A program made the position numbers and the translations under genes. Under the pieces are notes generated by a model. It saw only the letters and a program-made list of their open reading frames with translations. It ran no database searches and was not told where the DNA came from. From Aphodosoma sp045126975 (GTDB lineage Bacteria > Bacteroidota > Bacteroidia > Bacteroidales > Paludibacteraceae): a DNA stretch of 64,000 nucleotides. The stretch is taken from contig JBGVPL010000010.1 of NCBI GenBank assembly GCA_045126975.1, positions 46,332 to 110,331 on the forward strand, given 5' to 3'. Position 1 is the stretch's first letter, and each line of letters opens with the position of its first letter. This document shows positions 60,464 to 64,000 of this stretch, one piece after another.

Positions 60464-61474
60464 ATGTCACACCTAAAACTCTCAACTTTTGCTGAGACGC
60501 AAAATATTGCGTCTCTACAGTTGTTTGATGCTTGGGGGGTGGCACGTATTGAGCCGATTGATGATGAAATTGAACGATTGCGAGAGTGGCTCGACAAGGG
60601 TTATCACGGCGAAATGCAATATATGGCACGCAATATTGAGATGCGCGCCAATCCGCAGGAGCTATTGCCTGGTGCTCGGTCAATGATTATGGTGCTGATG
60701 AATTACTACCCTCATGAGTGGCAACCGACCGACAAACCTCAAATTGCAGCATACGCTTACGGTAATGATTATCACCATATTGTAAAGTCGAAATTGACAT
60801 CTTTGGCAGAAGAGATAAACAAGGTGATGCCCCATCAATATGCCGTATTTTGCGATTCGGCACCGGTGATGGAGCGCGCTTGGGCTGTGAGAGCTGGATT
60901 GGGATGGATTGGGCGCAATGCCATGTTGGTTAACCCACAGTTTGGCACTTTCACATTCATCGGCACACTCATCACTACACTCGAATTGGAGCCAAGCACA
61001 CCAATGAAAAATCGGTGTGGCACATGCAAAAGGTGTATTGAGGCTTGTCCAACAGAGGCTATAATTGAACAACAAACTTTAACCCCCTCCCCTTCGGGAC
61101 TCCCCCTAAAACAGGGGGAGAATATAAGAGCTCGAAAAACTTATCTAAATCGCACGATTGACGCACGACGTTGCCTTTCATATCAAACTATCGAAAAACG
61201 AGGGGAAATAGATGAAGAATTGAGAGAGTTGGCTACCAATACCCTATATGGATGCGACCGCTGCCAATTAGCTTGCCCATGGAATAGATTTGCGCATCCA
61301 CATAATCATCCAGAATTAGAACCTATTGATGGTATTTTCAATATAGATTGGGCATTAATGACTCGCTCCGAATTCAGCAAACGACTAAAATTCAGCCCTA
61401 TGCAACGCGCTGGATTAAAGAAAATAAAATCACATTACAACCAAATTGTTAATAGGTTAGAAGTGAAGGATTAA
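60464..61474 (+). CDS. queG: Epoxyqueuosine reductase, with two repeat insertions
   Basis: 336 residues. A cobalamin- and 4Fe-4S-dependent enzyme that makes queuosine in tRNA from epoxyqueuosine. The B12-binding part has FCDSAPVMERAWAVRAGLGWIGRN; the two clusters use CGTCKRCIEACP and CDRCQLACPWN. Two dispersed repeats are read through in frame. The first is the 24-bp palindrome near the start (residues about 11-20, ETQNIASLQ), identical to that in btuB. The second is a C-rich repeat between the clusters (residues about 205-223, TPSPSGLPLKQGENI). Both lie where loops are plausible and the frame is intact, so the enzyme may still work. It is a third B12 user in the window beside mutAB. Confidence 0.92.
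   Translation: MSHLKLSTFAETQNIASLQLFDAWGVARIEPIDDEIERLREWLDKGYHGEMQYMARNIEMRANPQELLPGARSMIMVLMNYYPHEWQPTDKPQIAAYAYGNDYHHIVKSKLTSLAEEINKVMPHQYAVFCDSAPVMERAWAVRAGLGWIGRNAMLVNPQFGTFTFIGTLITTLELEPSTPMKNRCGTCKRCIEACPTEAIIEQQTLTPSPSGLPLKQGENIRARKTYLNRTIDARRCLSYQTIEKRGEIDEELRELATNTLYGCDRCQLACPWNRFAHPHNHPELEPIDGIFNIDWALMTRSEFSKRLKFSPMQRAGLKKIKSHYNQIVNRLEVKD
60494..60518. repeat. 24-bp palindromic repeat inside queG
   Basis: The core GACGCAAAATATTGCGTC plus CTCTAC is identical, as reverse complement, to 22677-22700 in btuB. Confidence 0.85.
61079..61130. repeat. C-rich palindromic repeat inside queG
   Basis: CCCCCTCCCCTTCGGGA followed by CCCCCTAAAACAGGGGG. Homologous to the intergenic copy at 57531-57585. 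Confidence 0.8.
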
Positions 61475-61485
61475 AGGTACCTTAT

Positions 61486-61512
61486 TACTTATTACTTATT
61501 ACTTATTACTTA
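61486..61512. repeat. 7-base array (TTATTAC type)
   Basis: Four perfect TTATTAC units between queG and the symporter gene. Confidence 0.85.
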
Positions 61513-61517
61513 ATGAA

Positions 61518-62927
61518 ATGTACTTCATTATACTACTAATATATGTTGCTATTTTGCTTGGTGTCGGACATCTGACATCAAGAAACAACACATCAAACGA
61601 GGCTTTTTTTTCTGCCAACCACCGCTCGCCATGGTATGTCGTGGCTTTTGGCATGATTGGAGCTTCAATTAGTGGCATAAGCGTAGTATCAGTACCAGGC
61701 ATGGTTACAACATCGGGATGGACCTACCTACAAACTTGTCTCGGTTTCTTTTTTGGATACATCGCAGTGGCTTACATACTGCTACCACTCTACTACCGCC
61801 TACGACTTACATCAATATACGAATATCTAAATACACGCTTTGGTTCGTCGTCATACCACACAGGGTCTATATACTTTGTTGTAGCCAAACTAATTACTTC
61901 TGCCACAAAACTATATATCGCAGTGCTCGTGTTGCAACATTTCATATTTACGCAATGGGGCATACCATTTTGGATTACAGTAATCATCTGCGTACTAATC
62001 ATTTGGCTTTACACTCACCGCGCAGGTATCCGCACAATAGTTTGGACCGACACACTACAGACGCTCTTTTTCATCGTAGCCATCAGCGTGATGTGCTATG
62101 AAGCGTATGAATTAGCCAATGTACAACTTTCAACTTTCAACTTTCAACTTTTAACTTTCAACTTTAGTGATTTACGTTCGACTCAATATTTTTGGAAACA
62201 ATTCATTAGCGGTATATTTATCGTTATTGTAATGACTGGGTTAGACCAAGACATGATGCAAAAAAATCTGACTTGTCGTACCTTACGCGAAAGTCAGAAA
62301 AACATGTTGAGTTATGGCATAGCATTCTTGCCTATCAATTTTATACTATTACTTTTAGGCTCATTAATAGTGACTTATGCACAACATACGGGCATCACAC
62401 TTCCTGCCGAGCCAGACAAAATCATGCCTATGGTAGCTTCGACCATCATGTCGCCTATAGCTGGAGTATGTTTTGTTTTAGGCATCATTTCAGCCTCGTT
62501 TTCGAGTGCCGACTCTGCCCTAACCTCAATCACTACAACACTAACTGTTGACATATTAGGCAATAAAAACGACCAACATCGTCGCTGGTGGCTTCACCTC
62601 GCTGTATGTACACTATTTGCTATAATCGTAATACTTTTCGGTTACACACAAAATCGTTCAATCATCGACACCATATATACTATCGTTGGCTATGCCCATG
62701 GACCATTACTTGGACTATTTGCCTTTGGACTATTCACTCGCTACCAAGTACATGATAAATTAGTACCCCTCGTAGCCATCACATCACCCATACTTTGCTA
62801 TATAATCAACGCTATTACATCACACTATTGGGGATATCATTGGGGCTACGAACTTCTACTTCTAAACGGAATACTGACATTCATTGGACTTTACTTTATT
62901 AAGGAGCAAGGAGTAAGTAATAAGTAA
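61518..62927 (+). CDS. Sodium:solute symporter (SLC5/SSF family)
   Basis: 469 residues with about 12-13 membrane helices. Family motifs include an N-terminal FFSANHRSPWYVVAFGMIGASISGISVVSVPG, YYRLRLTSIYEYLNTRFG and, in the later Na+-site helix, GVCFVLGIISASFSSADSALTSITTTLT. The substrate cannot be predicted. Six 7-base units (CAACTTT/TAACTTT, 62124-62165) are inserted in frame and code for residues about 203-216 (LSTFNFQLLTFNF); 42 bases equal 14 codons. The last codons (KEQGVSNK) also run into the period-7 array that fills the gap to engB. Confidence 0.88.
   Translation: MYFIILLIYVAILLGVGHLTSRNNTSNEAFFSANHRSPWYVVAFGMIGASISGISVVSVPGMVTTSGWTYLQTCLGFFFGYIAVAYILLPLYYRLRLTSIYEYLNTRFGSSSYHTGSIYFVVAKLITSATKLYIAVLVLQHFIFTQWGIPFWITVIICVLIIWLYTHRAGIRTIVWTDTLQTLFFIVAISVMCYEAYELANVQLSTFNFQLLTFNFSDLRSTQYFWKQFISGIFIVIVMTGLDQDMMQKNLTCRTLRESQKNMLSYGIAFLPINFILLLLGSLIVTYAQHTGITLPAEPDKIMPMVASTIMSPIAGVCFVLGIISASFSSADSALTSITTTLTVDILGNKNDQHRRWWLHLAVCTLFAIIVILFGYTQNRSIIDTIYTIVGYAHGPLLGLFAFGLFTRYQVHDKLVPLVAITSPILCYIINAITSHYWGYHWGYELLLLNGILTFIGLYFIKEQGVSNK
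62124..62165. repeat. In-frame 7-base array inside the symporter gene
   Basis: Six consecutive units, five CAACTTT and one TAACTTT, 42 bases in all. The same unit type occurs between genes at 22872-22900, 56550-56580 and 57402-57430 (as AGTTGAA). Confidence 0.9.
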
Positions 62928-63040
62928 TAAGGAATAAGGAATAAGGAATAAGGAACAAGGAACAAGGAACAAGGAGTAGGAAGTAAGAATACACTAATAA
63001 CTAATAACTAGTAACTACTAACTAGTAACTACTAACTATA
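62900..63040. repeat. Long mixed 7-base array before engB
   Basis: Units of AAGTAAT, AAGGAAT, AAGGAAC, then AACTAGT/AACTACT. Unit type changes along the array, which suggests repeated slippage and point change. Confidence 0.85.
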
Positions 63041-63046
63041 TAAAGA

Positions 63047-63670
63047 ATGCATATAAGTTCATCTGAGTTCGTAATATCGAACACCGACTACAAACGCTGT
63101 CCTGAAGGACGCCTTCACGAATTTGCTTTCATAGGCCGAAGCAATGTTGGAAAATCATCGCTCATCAACATGCTTTTGCAACACCCTGATTTAGCAAAGA
63201 CATCATCTAAACCAGGTAAAACTCTATTGATAAACCACTTCATCGTCAACAAAGAATGGTATGTAGTTGACCTTCCTGGCTATGGCTATGCTCGTGCATC
63301 AAAAGAGCAACGCCGCAAATTGCGTGGTATTATTGAGGGATATATCCTCTTCCGTCCACAACTCACTAACTTATTCGTACTCATTGACTGTCGTCACGAA
63401 CCACAACAAATTGACGTAGAATTCATGCGCTGGTTAGGCGAATCAGGCATACCATTCTCTATCGTCTTCACAAAAGCCGACAAATTGAGTCACTCACGCC
63501 TCATGTCGAATATCGAAAACTACAAAAACGAACTCCTCAAAGAGTGGGAAGCCCTACCTCCGATGTTCATCACATCGTCCGAAAAAGCTCAAGGTCGCGA
63601 CGAACTCCTCGACTACATCGAAGACATCATGCGCCAAGTTGATGAAGAAGAAAAAGAAGATAATTTGTAG
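63047..63670 (+). CDS. engB: Ribosome biogenesis GTPase EngB (YsxC/YihA)
   Basis: 207 residues. A small essential GTPase needed for large-subunit assembly. The G motifs are all present: FIGRSNVGKSSLIN (G1), K-PGKT (G2 region), DLPGYGYA (G3), FTKADKL (G4) and the TSSEKAQG segment (G5). Length is normal for the family. The start MHISSSEFVISNTDYKRCP is typical. It precedes a bidirectional terminator and the rRNA operon end on the other strand. Confidence 0.95.
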   Translation: MHISSSEFVISNTDYKRCPEGRLHEFAFIGRSNVGKSSLINMLLQHPDLAKTSSKPGKTLLINHFIVNKEWYVVDLPGYGYARASKEQRRKLRGIIEGYILFRPQLTNLFVLIDCRHEPQQIDVEFMRWLGESGIPFSIVFTKADKLSHSRLMSNIENYKNELLKEWEALPPMFITSSEKAQGRDELLDYIEDIMRQVDEEEKEDNL

Positions 63671-63682
63671 ATAATAAAAACT

Positions 63683-63726
63683 AAAAAAGCTGTGTTAAAA
63701 TTGCATTTTAACACAGCTTTTTTTTA
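63683..63726. terminator. Bidirectional terminator
   Basis: AAAGCTGTGTTAAAA pairs with TTTTAACACAGCTTT, followed by a T-run; it ends engB. Confidence 0.87.
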
Positions 63727-63823
63727 TATTAACTATTGATAAATAAAGAAAAAATATTATTTTTCCAAAAATCATCCCAACCAACCATAAACACTCGACT
63801 ATAGACTATTGACTATAGACAAC

Positions 63824-63862
63824 AAAAAAGAGAGTCTATTCTTTCGAATAAACTCTCTCTAA
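63824..63862 (-). terminator. Terminator of the rRNA operon
   Basis: On the minus strand AGAGAGTTTATTC-GAAA-GAATAGACTCTCT (one G-U or mismatch) followed by TTTTTT, just after the 5S gene. Confidence 0.8.
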
Positions 63863-63864
63863 AA

Positions 63865-63975
<111 letters not shown>

Positions 63976-64000
63976 ATATCTTTTTTAGTTACTAGTTATT

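Overview
The window looks like a chromosomal segment of an anaerobic, low-GC Bacteroidota, most likely order Bacteroidales. The supporting signs are several secreted proteins with type IX secretion (T9SS) C-terminal sorting domains, promoters of the Bacteroidota type (TTTG, about 19-20 bp, TAnnTTTG), a BtuB/BtuG vitamin B12 uptake locus, methylmalonyl-CoA mutase, class I fumarase, rubrerythrin and a tmRNA with a GENSYALAA tag. I cannot place it in a family or genus from this sequence alone.

Layout. (1) 1-7.8 kb: a tandem cluster of secreted repeat proteins; four are paralogues of one HAF-like beta-rich family and one is a different multi-domain protein. (2) 8-10.1 kb: an EF-G paralogue (EF-G2 type) whose GTPase motifs are altered. 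(3) 10.7-23.3 kb: a vitamin B12 acquisition region, all on the minus strand. One cobalamin riboswitch heads btuB, a btuG-like lipoprotein, a second surface lipoprotein and a T9SS-exported btuG-like protein. A second, nearly identical riboswitch heads an orphan sorting-domain fragment and a 1617-residue protein that combines the domains of the two lipoprotein types with Ig-like repeats and a T9SS tail. (4) 23.4-31.3 kb: a Fic protein, pssA, fumarase, a secreted nuclease, an HD hydrolase and lpxK. (5) 31.5-36 kb: mutA and mutB, separated by a four-helix-bundle (rRNA IVS type) gene. (6) 36-44.6 kb: tmRNA, rny, zapA with a coiled-coil partner, dxs, trkA and trkH. (7) 44.9-49.2 kb: a large T9SS protein and a small protein with an exosortase-like tail. 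(8) 49.3-64 kb: rubrerythrin, leuS, two YitT proteins, ffh, tRNA-Tyr and tRNA-Gly, ribH, a TPR protein, a CYTH protein, a thioredoxin-fold lipoprotein, queG, an SLC5 symporter, engB and the 5S end of an rRNA operon.

How it fits together. B12 captured at the surface (BtuG-like and auxiliary proteins) and imported by BtuB would feed cobalamin enzymes encoded in the same window: methylmalonyl-CoA mutase (succinate to propionate) and QueG (queuosine synthesis).

A second theme is non-coding. Most gaps between genes carry degenerate tandem repeats with a 7-base period. These arrays also occur inside both riboswitches, in the codons for several signal peptides, in frame in a symporter, and as inverted flanks of the IVS-type genes. 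Palindromic repeats have also entered coding regions: one 24-bp palindrome is identical in btuB and queG, in the same reading frame.
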